Shown one piece after another: positions 13,701 through 26,900 of a stretch of DNA of 64,000 nt. Under the pieces are notes generated by a model. It was not told where the DNA came from. It worked only from the letters and a program-made list of their open reading frames with translations, and did not search any database. Positions within the stretch are counted from its first letter, which is position 1; each line of letters begins with the position of its first letter. The position numbers were made by a program, and so were the translations under genes. The DNA is from Drosophila pseudoobscura (Eukaryota > Arthropoda > Insecta > Diptera > Drosophilidae): positions 5,655,001-5,719,000 of the forward strand of contig NC_046681.1 of the NCBI RefSeq assembly GCF_009870125.1, in the 5' to 3' direction.

Positions 13701-16700
13701 ATATGAGGGAATTTGCAGGGAAAAGTAATTATTGCTTTGGAAAAAATGGGAGATACTTTATCGACTTTTTTTCAATCAAAAGATTTGAATACATTTTTCT
13801 ATAATTTATATCTCTATAAAGACCCAAATGATGCAATAATCTTTAGAAAAATGTTCAAAAAATCTGTGCCCTTAGTTCTCTGTTTGGACAATAAAAGCAT
13901 GAACAACATTACTCAATAAAATTTTTACATAGTTTATATAGTTATACCTAGTTTTACCTTCGAAAAACTTGTATTTCCACAATACCGCAACTTCCAACAA
14001 TTCCATTAGATTATCCGCCGCTTCCATTAAACCATAAATCATTTAATACTAGCCGGAAATTTCACTTTCAAATCTGCCAAAAAAATATACAAGTGCACTC
14101 CTATTTCCAGCCCAAAAAGGAAACCTAAGCCGCTTCTGTGTCCAATGTTGCCTATGGGGCCTCTTCCAGTTCCGTTTTCCTTCCGAAACTAATCTGCTTT
14201 CGTTGTTGCTCTCCTCCCATAGAGAGAAAGATACTTGATACTGCTCCTCCCGGTGACAGAGAGAGGGAGGGAGAGGCATAGACTCTTGCTTTCAATGGTC
14301 TCTTCCTCACACATCAATTATGCAAACGGAAGTGTGAGAAAAGTTCGAGTGGGAGGGAGTTGTCCCTCCGCAAAAGCCAGTTTGGTGGCTTGTTATCAAA
14401 TTTTACAGCCAAAACCCCACACAAAATGTGGTGTGTGGTAGTGGGGTCTCACCACTGAAATGAAAACATGGCAGCAGAGAGATACAGATACAAACAGAGG
14501 CGGCACATGGGCACAAGACAGCAAATAGAGATACAGATGGAGGCACACCACACACATGACGTATACGTAATATTAGATTTGCATGCAAAATGCCATTACA
14601 GTCACTGAGTTATCAGAGCGGGGAAATGGGGTGGACAGGGCATGAGAGCAGAGTGGACAATTCAGAAAGGATGGACTTCTTGTCTTCTCCACATACCCTT
14701 TCCCCTTTGCCTTTCCCTGTCCCTTATCCTTTGTCCGCAGTCCATCAGCTTTTTGTGGCTTGGAAAATCTCTGCATTTTATGACAATTTGTCTAGGGAGC
14801 CTGCACGCAATGTCGCCGCCCCGAGCCCTTATCATGCCCCCAGCACACACCACACTCTCCTTTCGGTGAATTTGTAACAGAATTAAACGGAAATGGGAGT
14901 GGTTCTGTATCTGTATGCCCGTGCACCCGTGTGTGTGCCCAAAAGTATTCAACAGTCAGTGCTCATGTGAGCGGGCCCAGAGATTGGCCTAATAAACTGT
15001 AGAGCCGCAAGCGGAAATTTGCAAGTGTCTGGCCCCCGAACTCCATTTCGAAAATTTGAACAAATAGAGATGGAAATCTGCAAGCGTGTGATGCTTTATG
15101 GTAGGCACTGTTTGTAGGGGAAGGAAGAGGTGGAGACCACTCCACCGAAATAAATTAGGGAAAAGTGATGTGTTTCTTTACTCTTGATTAGGGAATTGTT
15201 TGCGGAATTGTACGTAAATATTATTAAGGATATCGGGATGAGCATTCCAAATATTCCTTTCGAATAATCGTGAAAAATCGATGATTCTTATGCCCTTGCT
15301 TGAAATTTCTCTCCTCATCGATGAAATGTCTTTCTGGATGAATATTTGAGATCATTCTGCACTTTATTTAATAGCTTTTTATGGCCACAATTCGCTTTTC
15401 CAATTCGCTTTGATTTTTCATTCATAATTTCCTCTAAATGGTGCCATTTTCATCGCTTAATTTTCATTTTAATCACTTTGAAATTGCATCCCAAAAACTC
15501 TCATAACTGCCATTGCATTTCCCGTTTGTCAATCAACGAAAACACCACCCACCAACACCCACATTCCATTCCATGCCCCCAAAATTGCCGTCAAATTACG
15601 AGTTGCCACACGAGACTAATGAGATTCCATTGCAGATCCACAAAATCGGAGAAAATGTATCCCTCGATGCTGAGCCGCGCTGGGGACGTGGAAATCGAGC
15701 CGTACTATTGCCTGCCGGTGGGCACCAACGGAGTGCTGAGCGCCCAAATGGCAGCTGCTGTGGCGGCCCAGGCCCAAGCCCAAGCACAGGCCACGCAGGG
15801 AAATTCTGGCAACAATGTGGTGGGTGGTTCCGTGGCCTGGAGCCAGCCCACATCGCCCACGCCCCTCAATCGAGGCCCCTTTGCGGCGTCAGTGGCAGCA
15901 GCGGCAGCAGCAGCAGCTGCTGCAGGGGTTCTATCGCCCACTCACGGAACGACCGCAGGAGCCACAGGGATGGTTGGTGGCATGGGGATGGGACCCGGAC
16001 TCGGCTCCGGTCTAACTGGCGGACATCGCCTCACATATCCCAAGAAGAACGACGAAGGTAAGAGGAGAGTCGGCTCCGTCTGGAGGCATTAAATGCAGAT
16101 TAATGTAACATTTCCATATCCTTGCCATCCTTTTGCAGTGCACGGCAGTGCCGCATCCCTGCTGTCGGGCGGCAGTTCCCTCTACGGATCCGCGGAGGAG
16201 CGGCAGGCCCACGAGATACGGAGATTGAAGCGCGAACTGCAGGATGCACGCGACCAGGTGCTCAGCCTAAGCAGCCAGCTGTCAACCAATGTGAGTACTC
16301 CTCCGAAATGGAACTGGAAATGGATATGGATATGAAAATGGGAGTGGAAATGCTCTGAGGCTTAAGCTCTTCTCTGCGTGAATTATGAGTGCATTCTGTG
16401 TGCGAATCCTTCTTCTGCTTGGCCGCCCTTGAATTCCGTGAATACTCGTCGTCGCACAGTTTTCGCTTTCACATCAGCGGATAGATTTAGCCAGAGATTC
16501 GTGTCATACATATATCATGACTGTTTAGACGGCGATAAGGTTCGGCTTTATGTGAGAAGTAACTTCCAAGACAGCACAAGAAGGCTGTCAAGTGAATCAT
16601 GTTGTAGTTGCAATCTGTGAATGCATGTGGACTGTCATTGTCTAGTAAAACCACTGATTTGTTGAGAGACCTTGGTGCAATTATTATTATTGTTTGCATT

Positions 16701-19700
16701 AAATGCCCCTCGAATCCATATACCTTTGAAACAATTAGAATCTTTGTATACCTCACAAAGATTCAATCAATTATGGTTTCATTTATTTTCGGATTACAAA
16801 TAGTATTCGATATATGATCTCATTCAATGGACCTCCACCTGATTGGAATTGTTTATTAACGAAGATGTTTGGATTTATAGTTTATTCATAGATCATTGAT
16901 AGCCGCGTTTTTGGTTCCAGTTAAATGCCGTTTGAAGAACAAATTTATAATCGAAAATTAATCATAACTGTTGATAGAAAATGGGTAGAATATTGCTTTA
17001 ATTTTTAAAACTAAATTCAGAGCCTAAAAATGTTTCATATTTCATAATTTAATAACCTTTAAATTGTATCGAACCTTTACGAGTATTTCATATTAATCCA
17101 AAGTCATAAGAACAGTTTTTTTTTTAAATTAATATGCCATAGTTATTTGGAATTTAAGGTTCTTAAGATCGGCAACAGTAATCGATAGATACCGATGATG
17201 ACTCGATAGGCGTATCATCATATCGTATTCCCTGCACATTTCATGATTTTTTCGACTTTTTATTACTTTATAAAAATTTGCATCTTTTTCATAGTACAGA
17301 TTTCCTCCTTCCGCCCACAAGTATGCTACGAAAAAATCCAAATTAAAATGCACTTTTGAAATGCAATTGTAATTCAAATAAAGAACACGCTTTGTTGGGA
17401 ATCCTTTTAATAGAGACCCAGAGGTTCGCTCCCTGCCTAATCTCTCCCAGCACATCTTTCCATAGTTCCCCCATCATCATCATCATCAGTAGCAGCAGGC
17501 AGAGTCCATTAATTCAAGAGGTTATTCCGCGTCGTACTTTGTGGCACAATTTATGAGGTGGCAACGAACCAAATGCTGCGGCAGGGAAGTACCTTAAAAA
17601 GTGCCGCTTTTCTTCAGGCTACAATTGTGTGCAGAATCCCCATATCCCCCTCCCCGTCCCCGTGTGCCATCGTGCCTCAGATCTGATGGCGTGCCAAAAT
17701 GTCTCGGGGAACTGCTTTGAGAGAATTCATTCGTTTCGCCTCGCCTATCATGGAAGTCAGCTTGCATTCAACTTTTCAGCCTTTTCCGCCAAGTCGCCTC
17801 CTGTCATATCCCATTCGAGCCGATTCTGTGCGGGTGTGGGAGAGTAGTATCTATGTGTGCTGTCAACAAAAGTCACGGGGGAAAATGTCTGATAAACTTC
17901 CGCGGCAGACAACAGAAGAAAACACGGGGCATGGCACACAACTTTTGCCTACTTTTGGGTGACATTTCCCATCTCCCATGTGAGGAGAGAGGACCACCCC
18001 GCCCCCCAGCGCTAAAGTTGATTTCATTTACGAAAAATTGTACTTGTGGAACAATTTTCATCAGAAAATAAAACAAAGTTTGAATTGCATTCCACTCGGG
18101 TGGATGGGGAGTGGGTATGGGTATGGGTATGGGGGGATGGGGGACGGAGGAGCAGCTGTATTATGGTATTTTATGGTCTGTCTACAATGTTGAATGGCTA
18201 TAAAGTATTTTATGGCCAGAGAGACACCCGGAGTCTTCGCCCACACCTTTCACCATCAAATTTATCGAGGCCAGACAGGCAGACGGCATAAATCTTTTAT
18301 GTATTGCTCACTACCACTCCACCGCCACCCCCTACTATTCCACCCACCTGATGGTTTAGGTGTGAGAAAGTCTGGTCTCAAGGTCAAGCCATAGAGGTAC
18401 GTGCCAATTGCCAGCAAATCAGCCTGACGGACGGACGGATGAAAGGATGGATGGACGGATGGATGGAATTTCGATGGAAACTTTAAGCCGATTGAAAGTC
18501 TAACTTTTACCAATTTCCTAGTGCACTCAACTGTGGAGAGGCAGGTCATTCATTGCTGCTGCTGCACTTGTGAAGAGGTTCCATGTCAATTTTTGCCAGC
18601 ATTTTTCCAACTGAACAGAATAGGAACAACTTTCCGAAGCCATAAAAGTGCACAACAGCAAAGTTGTCGGGTGGAATAATTGCAATAAAGTTATGTCTCT
18701 CAGAAATTTCCTATTCTTTCTTGCTTGGGCTTTGAGTATTTCTTTGATTCTTTCTCTGTCTCTGAGTCTCATTCTTTCTCCGAGTCTAACTCTTTCCCTG
18801 AACCGCTGGTTATTTCTCTGTTGGAGTACAGCCATGGATATGGTCTGGTCCGGGGTTCGAGGCTGCGGATTGTAAGGTGGTTTTGTGCCGCCGAAGCTGG
18901 AAAATGGGTCGCCATGAACATGATTTATCTTTCGAGTGTGTGTGTGGGCTGCTGCCAGTCCCAGCCCCAGTCCGAGTGAAATACATTAGCTCCGTCGTGT
19001 ATCGTATAATGCGGAAACTTGAAGTGGAAATTAGGTAGTGGCTGGCTTTTCTCTTATGAAATGCAACACTTTTGTTTCCTTTTACCATTCAATTCAATTA
19101 ACTGTACAAATATTGCACAGTACCTACTCCCCCTAACAAATAAAAACTTTTAAATGTTTCAGAAGTTTTCCTTCTCCGTTTTTTAACTATACTTTTGGCC
19201 ACTTTTGTTTGGGAATCTCCTGCCCCTCTGGATTATAAAACTTTTTAATTGCCCATTGACTTTGATGTCGTTTTCTTTTCTTTTCGTTTCTTTTCTTTTC
19301 ATGTCGTTGGAGCTTTCCCTTTTCCCTCCTTTTGTCTTAGCCAAAGTTGTGCCTTTGCGTTAATTAAATTTTCTGCCATGGATAATAATGGCATAAATGT
19401 CGATATGACTGTCTGTCTGTCTGTCTCTCTTTCTATCGATCTATTGGCAGTCTGTCAGCATATTTTTTTTGCCATTGGATCTGGCTTTTTTTTCTTTTAT
19501 TATTTCTTTATTGACAGATGCCACACAGTTGTGTGGAGGCTTCAACGTCATGAAATTTCACTTTGCGGTGTAGTTTGCGGAAAAACTGAGGCTTCCATTG
19601 GGTTTTCATTGGTGGGGTGGTGGGGTGTTGGAGTGGTGAGCCTTGTGGGTGTCTGACAATGCAGTTTCGTGAACTTTTTGAAATGCTCTTGGGATACATA

Positions 19701-20898
19701 AATACATACATATGTGCTGCAATATGTGTATGTGTGTGTGGGTGTGGGTGTGAGAGGTGGAATGTGTGTGGGTGTGAGCAATTGTTGAAGGATTTTTTGG
19801 AATTTGGTATTTCGCTGTTTTTTCTGCCCTCTTGAGAGCAAGAACTTTTATGCCATTCCTGATGAATTCTGCTCTTTGAGTGCGGATTTTTGTAGTGTTT
19901 TTTTTAGAGATTTTGTGAGTTTTTAAATATTTTACAAATTTTGAATTAAAGGAATTACTGAAAATTTGGAGATTGATTAGACAAAAAACACTCAAAGATT
20001 ATTTTCAATAACATTAATCAAAACTAAAAATATTAATAATAATTCAACAAATTTTAAAGAATTAAATTAATTAATTTAAAAAGTATACTTAATTACTTTT
20101 TTACAATATAAAAATAAATTAAGAAAAAGCACATTAAGTAAAACTAAAGCACACTCCATTCAGAATCACTCGCTACTAAGGTTCCCTGTTCGTTATTTAC
20201 GCAGCGAATGAATTCCGTTTGCTTATGCGAACTTTTTACAGCGAATAAACAGATGCCACTCCTTTCCAGTTGCATTTGAAATTGCTGACAGTCCGCATAG
20301 ATTATAGATAGATATCATATCATACCCCCTTCATACACATATCTCCCCGTTTCCCATTCATATCCCTCTCTAAGTATTTCCACCTCTTTCAAGTGGCTGC
20401 TTCCATTCAAAAATCCAAATCAATTAATGGAACATTCTACCCCTTGTCTATTGGCTTCCATAAGTACGAGTATTGTAGGGCGTGTTCCATGTTCCAGCAC
20501 TATCATCCCAGCAGCCACTCATTCCTATTTCCGATAGACAGATAGAGTCATCTGGCATTGCTCTCCATCTCTATCGCTATGTCTCTCTCTTTCTATCTGT
20601 GCGAGATTTGGCGCGTGTATTTTGGCGCTTGAGGCGATCCGCACTTTAATATTTTTATAGTTATGCTTCTTTGTCTTATCGCCCGACGGCTCGAACGGGG
20701 GTATTGGGGGGCACACCATCACGCTTTTAATGTTATTACATTGGCATGCATGAAGTCTGGTTCTTTGTATTTGTCTCTGTCTCTGTCTCCGTCTTCCGTC
20801 TCTCTTTTGCCTCTCTTCTACGGTCACTTGGGTCAATTCCGAGTGCGTGATAAATGGCCGCATTGCGTGGCTCCCGACTCTGGAAACATGGGACTCTG

Positions 20899-20931
<33 letters not shown>

Positions 20932-23900
20932 CTTTCACCTACTTGTATCTGCATCTCTTTCTGTTGTAGTTTTTCGGTGTTTGTGGTTTAATATTTATGG
21001 TCAATGATAAGATTGCTCAATTGGGGTTTCTTCCAACATAGGCGAGGCGTGAGGCGTGAGGCATGAGGCATGAACGAACTCAAACGCAGCTCCCAGTCTC
21101 TGAAAGCTGAAAGCTGTTTAAAGTTGATGTAGGTTCGGAAGTTTTATAAGCTGCTTGTGGTTTATACTGTATACATATATATACTCTTATATAAATGTAT
21201 TTGTATCTGTTCCAAGCGCATTATGAACTACCATAAAGCTTAGCCTGATAACAAGGGGCACGGCACGGGCACAAGCATCGAGGGAGTCGAGGGAGTCGAG
21301 GGACACAGATAGCCAAAGGGATGGGATGATGTTTGTTTGGGATTTAGTTTGAGTTAAGAGTTGAGCAAAAGTAATGCGAGTCTGAGGGATATGCAATGGA
21401 AGAAGATGGAGGCTAAATTAAGAAGATTTTTACGAGAAAACTTTGATAGATAAGCTCGAGCTAAGACTAGGGAGATCAGCTTCATTCGCAGCTTCTTCCT
21501 TTTCGCAACTTAATCAGCGACTGGCGAACTGAACAATCACCCAAATAGTTTAATGGCATTCCCTAATCCATTTTGATTGTCTTAAGTAGACGAAATTCAA
21601 CTAAATTCAAGGTTCGAGTGCGCAAATATCCAAGTTCCGTATGTCATAACATTATGTTGTATATTTTTATAGCAATAAAAACTTATTTCAACCTATTTTC
21701 TTGCTCTTTTCTTTTTAGGTAAGTGATTTTGGTACCTATTTTATATATAAATGATGATTATTCCGATGATTGGTATGTACAATGAGATTCGAAAAGAACT
21801 TAGGGATAAATAATCATAAGAGAACTGCTTTATAAACTCATAGATGATTTCCATCAATCCTTATAGAAATACCAACCAAAAACTCCATCTGTTTCCATTC
21901 ATCAATAGTTTTCCATTTCTAATCCTCCCCCAAAAACCAACAAAACCACATTTGAATTCCTTCATAGAACTGAGCCTTATTTATTCCACTCGCCTGCCCC
22001 CAAACCATCCATCATGCTTCCACCACTTAAGCTGAGTCTCAGAAATCAATTGCCTTGGCTCTCTGGCATTTCATTTACTAATAACCCACATCGTTTATAT
22101 ATGCCAATAGTTTAGCCAGAAAAGCATTCAACTTATGGCCAAGACCCTTAGTCCATCCCCAATCCCCACAATTTCTGCTGTCTTCAGCCAAATACTCGTA
22201 CAATGACTCTTCCAGGGTGCTGCTCCAAAGACCAATAACCCCCGACTTTATCCCGATTTTTGTGGGATAATCAATCATTTTTTTAGCTATCGCACAAGTT
22301 TTCACGACTTTATTATGTCTGCCATTCCATTTCGCGATTTTGGCGGCCATTGTCGCTGGAACAATTTTCAGTGGCGCCGCAGAGTCTCGCGCCAAAAATA
22401 AATGACGCCACGGGGGGGCATAAAGAGGCTGCTACTGCTGCTGCTGCCTCCCGACTTTGTCCTTCACTTTGGCCTTACGACCAACTACAAAACACACAAG
22501 AAATTTGCAATTTTTTCCACTTTGTTGTCGTTGTCGATGTGTCGTAGACGTAGTCCTGGCCACACAGGAAGCTGCGTCTGTAATTTTTTCGTTTGCTTTT
22601 TGCATAGTTTTGCAAAAACGTCCAAATAAGTGGAGCCATCGATGGGGCACGGCACAGACGACGACTGGGGCAGAGACGGAGATGGAGACGGAGACTGCGA
22701 CCGTGGCGTACCGTACGCAGTGTCGCCACAGTGGCGCCTGACTTTGGTCTGTGGCGGCACATCCTGCAGGATATTTATTTTTTGGTATCGGCTATGGGGG
22801 ATGCCAGGATGCCCTATGGGTTAGACAAGTGATTGAAGGGTTTTTGGGATAAAAGAATGTTCTTTTGATTTTAATTAATTCAATGAAAGGAGGGTTTTTG
22901 ATGGAGAATTGTTAAAGGTGGTTGTCAATCTGAGGAAGCCTTTTCTACAGTGAAATCTAGATGGAAAAATACCCTTAGAGTAGAGTAGTTAGACTATCAA
23001 CAATAGATCAAAGAAACTTGAAATCGAAAGAAACTAATAGCCACTTTCTATGGACCTCCTTATAAATTTAAATCTATTTTTATACAATCTGTCATCAGAA
23101 AAAATGTAGTTTTCCTTCAGCTACACTCTTGGGAATTTATATCCCCTTTCTTGCATCGATCCTTCAAAATACGATCCCCCCTATATTTAAAGTAATTGAG
23201 TTTTTTCACACGCCTCCCCATCTACATATAGGGATCTGTCTTCAGTATTCCCTGCTCTCTCCACCGGAACTTGGCTTCGTGTCGTCCTCTAAAATCGTAT
23301 TTGTTACACCCCTATGTGCAGTAGCGCCCCTCGGCTGCCATTAGTCCCGGCTCTTAACAATTTTCAAGCATCCACCCCCCTGTTTTCAGCCTTTTTCCCG
23401 TTTTGTTTTTACGCTTTTCCGCTTCTCCCTCTGCGATGCGATTTTGTTATTTGTTTTGTCGCCATCGCCTCCGTCGCTGCCGACAAGTTGGCGTCATGGC
23501 AGCTGCTGCTGCCGCAGCTAGCAGCGCAGCAGGCAGTCGCTGCCAAAAGGATTTTATTTTGGAGTCGCCTCGGAGTCGAGTGTGGCAGGCAGGAACAGTT
23601 CCGGATTTGGAGCCGAGCCACACGCACGCATAAGGCTGGCAACATGTTGCTAGAGAGCACACATCGACACAGGCATCAACATGTTGCTGATCGTTAGAGC
23701 GCCGCTCTCTTTCCAGCTCTAGCTCTCTCTCGCTCGCCTGCACTCTCTGTTGCGCCTCTCTCTCTCTCTCTCTCTCTCGCGACCACTACTGATCTTGCTC
23801 AACATTTTGATGTTGAATCAACATTCAAACAAAATTCAACTCTCTGACGCGTCGCACGTATCTGTATCTGAGCGCGCGGTAACCGTTCGAAAGAGTATCT

Positions 23901-26900
23901 GTAACTCAATGCCGATCGCGCGTATCTGTGTCTGAGCTCTCAACGAACGTCTGTATCTGTATCTGTATCAGATAGTACGCCGCGCTACGCGATCGCCTGT
24001 TTATCCAACTGATTGCTGAAGTGTTGCGTGAAGTGAAGATTTGTAAGCGAAAAATCAAGCAAAAATAAATATGAAAAATTCAAGAAATCAAAGGTTCATT
24101 CATGACCAGAGCGGCGGTTTCCAAAGCCACAGATCTATAAATAAATACAGTGCTAAAGTGCCTTTGGGGCCACCAAATGAGAAACGTGTTTTCATGTGAC
24201 GTGCAAAAACTAAAAACAAGGGATTCCAAAAATTAATGAATAAATGTTTATGGGAACCGGTCAGCGAAAAAAGGTTCCCCCAAACAGAATATCTGTACAA
24301 AAGAAGAGTGTGCTTCTGACACAGAAAGATAACAACAAGAAAAAAGCTAAAAACGAGATAAAAAAGAGATAATTGATAAGCAAAAGTGAACAAACAATAC
24401 AACATGTTGCAACAATTAAACATGAACTGGCGGTGGAAGCTGTGGGGGCACACCAGTCGCCGCCAAGTCGTGTTCATTGCTAGGGAGGGTATCGTATCCC
24501 ATTCCGCCCAGATCTCAGACACTCCAGTCCCCACTCCCAGACACCGTCTGCAGACCAGACCAGACCCATTCCCAGACTCTTACCATTCATTCTCTCTCTC
24601 ACGTAAAGTTACACCCGAGGCACCCAGTCTTTGGGGCACAATAATTGCACAATCAGCAGATTACTTTATTGCCATAGGAAAATCTGCTATATCAGCTGTA
24701 CCTCTCTCTCTCTCTCTCTCTCTGTCTCCGTCTTATTTGTTTTTCTTTCCACCAAAATAGCAACAAATTAAACAGACACCAAGCAGATTTCCATAGGTGG
24801 CAGAGTGCAGTGCAGTGTACTGCAGGGGAGTGACGGAAGTACAGAAGAGGTGGTTTTCACGACGGGGAAAACGGGAAAACTCGAAAGTGCAACAATGGCA
24901 AAATGGTTTAATGGAGCATGTCGAAATTAGTTTTTTGGGCAAATTGTTCAGTTCTACGAGTACTCGGTATTCACGGCGCATATGTGATGAAAAGCCTGCA
25001 CATCCCATTTAAATGCAGAGGAGTTCAAGTGCCAGTGGTGGAGTGGAGTTGTTGAAAGGGGTTTTCACTCTTGACGAATGGAAATTGTTGGAAGAAAACT
25101 AAGCAGAGACCGAATTTTGAGAGATGGAATGGAGAAATGGGAAGAGCTACATATGTAAATTGTAGCTTTTTACATAAAATCGGATCTATAAACCCCTTTT
25201 ACATCAGTTCTATGAGTAGATTGACAGCAAAAAACACACTTTTATTCAAAAATAGGTCCATAAAACATCGCAGATTAAAGATTAATATCTTTTTTGTCTT
25301 GATTCCACCTCAAAAAATTGAATTTTAAGACCATGATGTCACGTAGCTTCCATAGAAATTATAGATCTTTATGGTTTTCTGAAGCTTCGTCTCCGGAAAC
25401 TAGTCTTTCGTTATATTTCCGCTAGGGGCCAGTTCCCCTGTGCACTCGTTTCTTTCGTGCACCAGCCCCCGGCTCACGCGCTTCTCAGGCTCGCGCTGAT
25501 ATGAGTTAAAGAGCCACAACTTTTTTTATTTAATAGAGACAAAAATATTTAAAACACATTTCTGAATGGTTTTGTTTGCTTTCCATCCACTCTGCTCTAC
25601 ATTTTGGACCATAAACGACCTATGATAATTCGGAAACCATTTGAAGCCTTGTTCTTAATAAAAATATACCACTTTGTAGCCCCAGGGAAGGTCTTTAATA
25701 CCTTTTTTATACGTGCATGTGCATGTTTTCCTATCATAAACTGTCTGTAACCCACACACTTTTTATAGCTTCGTATATTGATCATATCGCTCTGTCATTG
25801 TCGCAGCCACCCTCGTATTCCAAGAGCCGATCTCCTAAATGTCACCCCTAACCAACCCTCCTTCCACAGGGGTCTGGTCTACCATGCCACTGTCAGATGC
25901 AACAACAAACAGTAGCCTCTGTGCCCCTACACACAAATTGCACAAAAACATGTCAAGAGAGACAGAAGAAACAGAGCCAACAGCAGCCAAATGGATAATA
26001 AAAGACATTGTCTGATCTCCATTGTTGATGGTTTTAGTTTGTTTTTGGTTGCAGTTTTTGTTGCTTGATTGAGTGAATGGCTGATGTCTGATGAAAATGC
26101 AGTCAGTATCTGTTGCCAAATTTCACACATATTGACTTTTGGCTAATGACTTTTTGGGCAGACACAGCAGACAGCAGAGGAAAATCAATCGGATAAGATC
26201 TGGGACTGTACTCCTGGGAGCATCATTCCAGTTCCATCTCTGAAATATCAGAGTCGTCTCTCCCTCGCATTTGTGGCAGCTGTCTCTGCCTCGAGGTGTC
26301 ACCCTCCCCTGCCCTGCCATGTGCGTGTGTGGCATGCGATCAATTATTGTATCGGGAAGTGGGAAATTGAAGGAAATTCCCAGCATTTTGTTCCACCCCT
26401 CCTTCGGTGTATCCTGTATTCCCGTTTTGTTTTTGTTTTCCGCTTTGAAAAGTATTTTTGTAATAAATTCTTATTAGAGGCGCCTCCGCTCTCGGGATTT
26501 ATGGGAGAGGACTGCAACTTTCGGAGAGAAGATATTTTAATTGAAAGAATATTGCGAAATGAACTTTTTGCCCTCTGTCTAGATGAAGATTGATTTTCGG
26601 AGACGGCAGAGACTTTCCTCTGCAGCAAATTTTCATGCGCCGCTAATCAAAATTAGTCATGCCTGAAATATGGTAGGAGAGGCACAGAGGCACAGAGGGG
26701 CGTATGGGGCGGGGCGTTTGGGGCCGAAGGAAAATTAGTTTTTAATTTGTAATTTTTCGCACACTGACAGCAGAGCCCCAGCAAAACAGCAAAACAGCCA
26801 AACGGCAGGCGTCACAACTTTGAAGTTGTTTGTGATTTCTAATAATCGTTTCTCTTTGAACTGCCTGCCATCGAGAAAGTGTGAAAATGGCAAAGGAAAA

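Larger units (their letters stand above)
16291..23740 (+). other. sick: First part of the 33.6 kb sick intron
   Basis: This is the 5' part of the intron bounded by 16290 and 49895. Content seen: a GGGTAT-based G-quadruplex motif (18113-18136), GGAT/GGAC short repeats near 18429-18465, a TCTG tract (19410-19426), a TG-rich tract near 19725-19775 and a CT tract (20898-20921). Open frames are short or low-complexity. No gene on either strand is supported. Confidence 0.65.

Noticed and set aside
24404..24760. Coding start MLQQLNMNWRWKLW... as a sick first exon
   Set aside because: The leader in front looks real, but I found no consensus donor in phase 0 to reach 49895, so I list only the promoter region and not a CDS.
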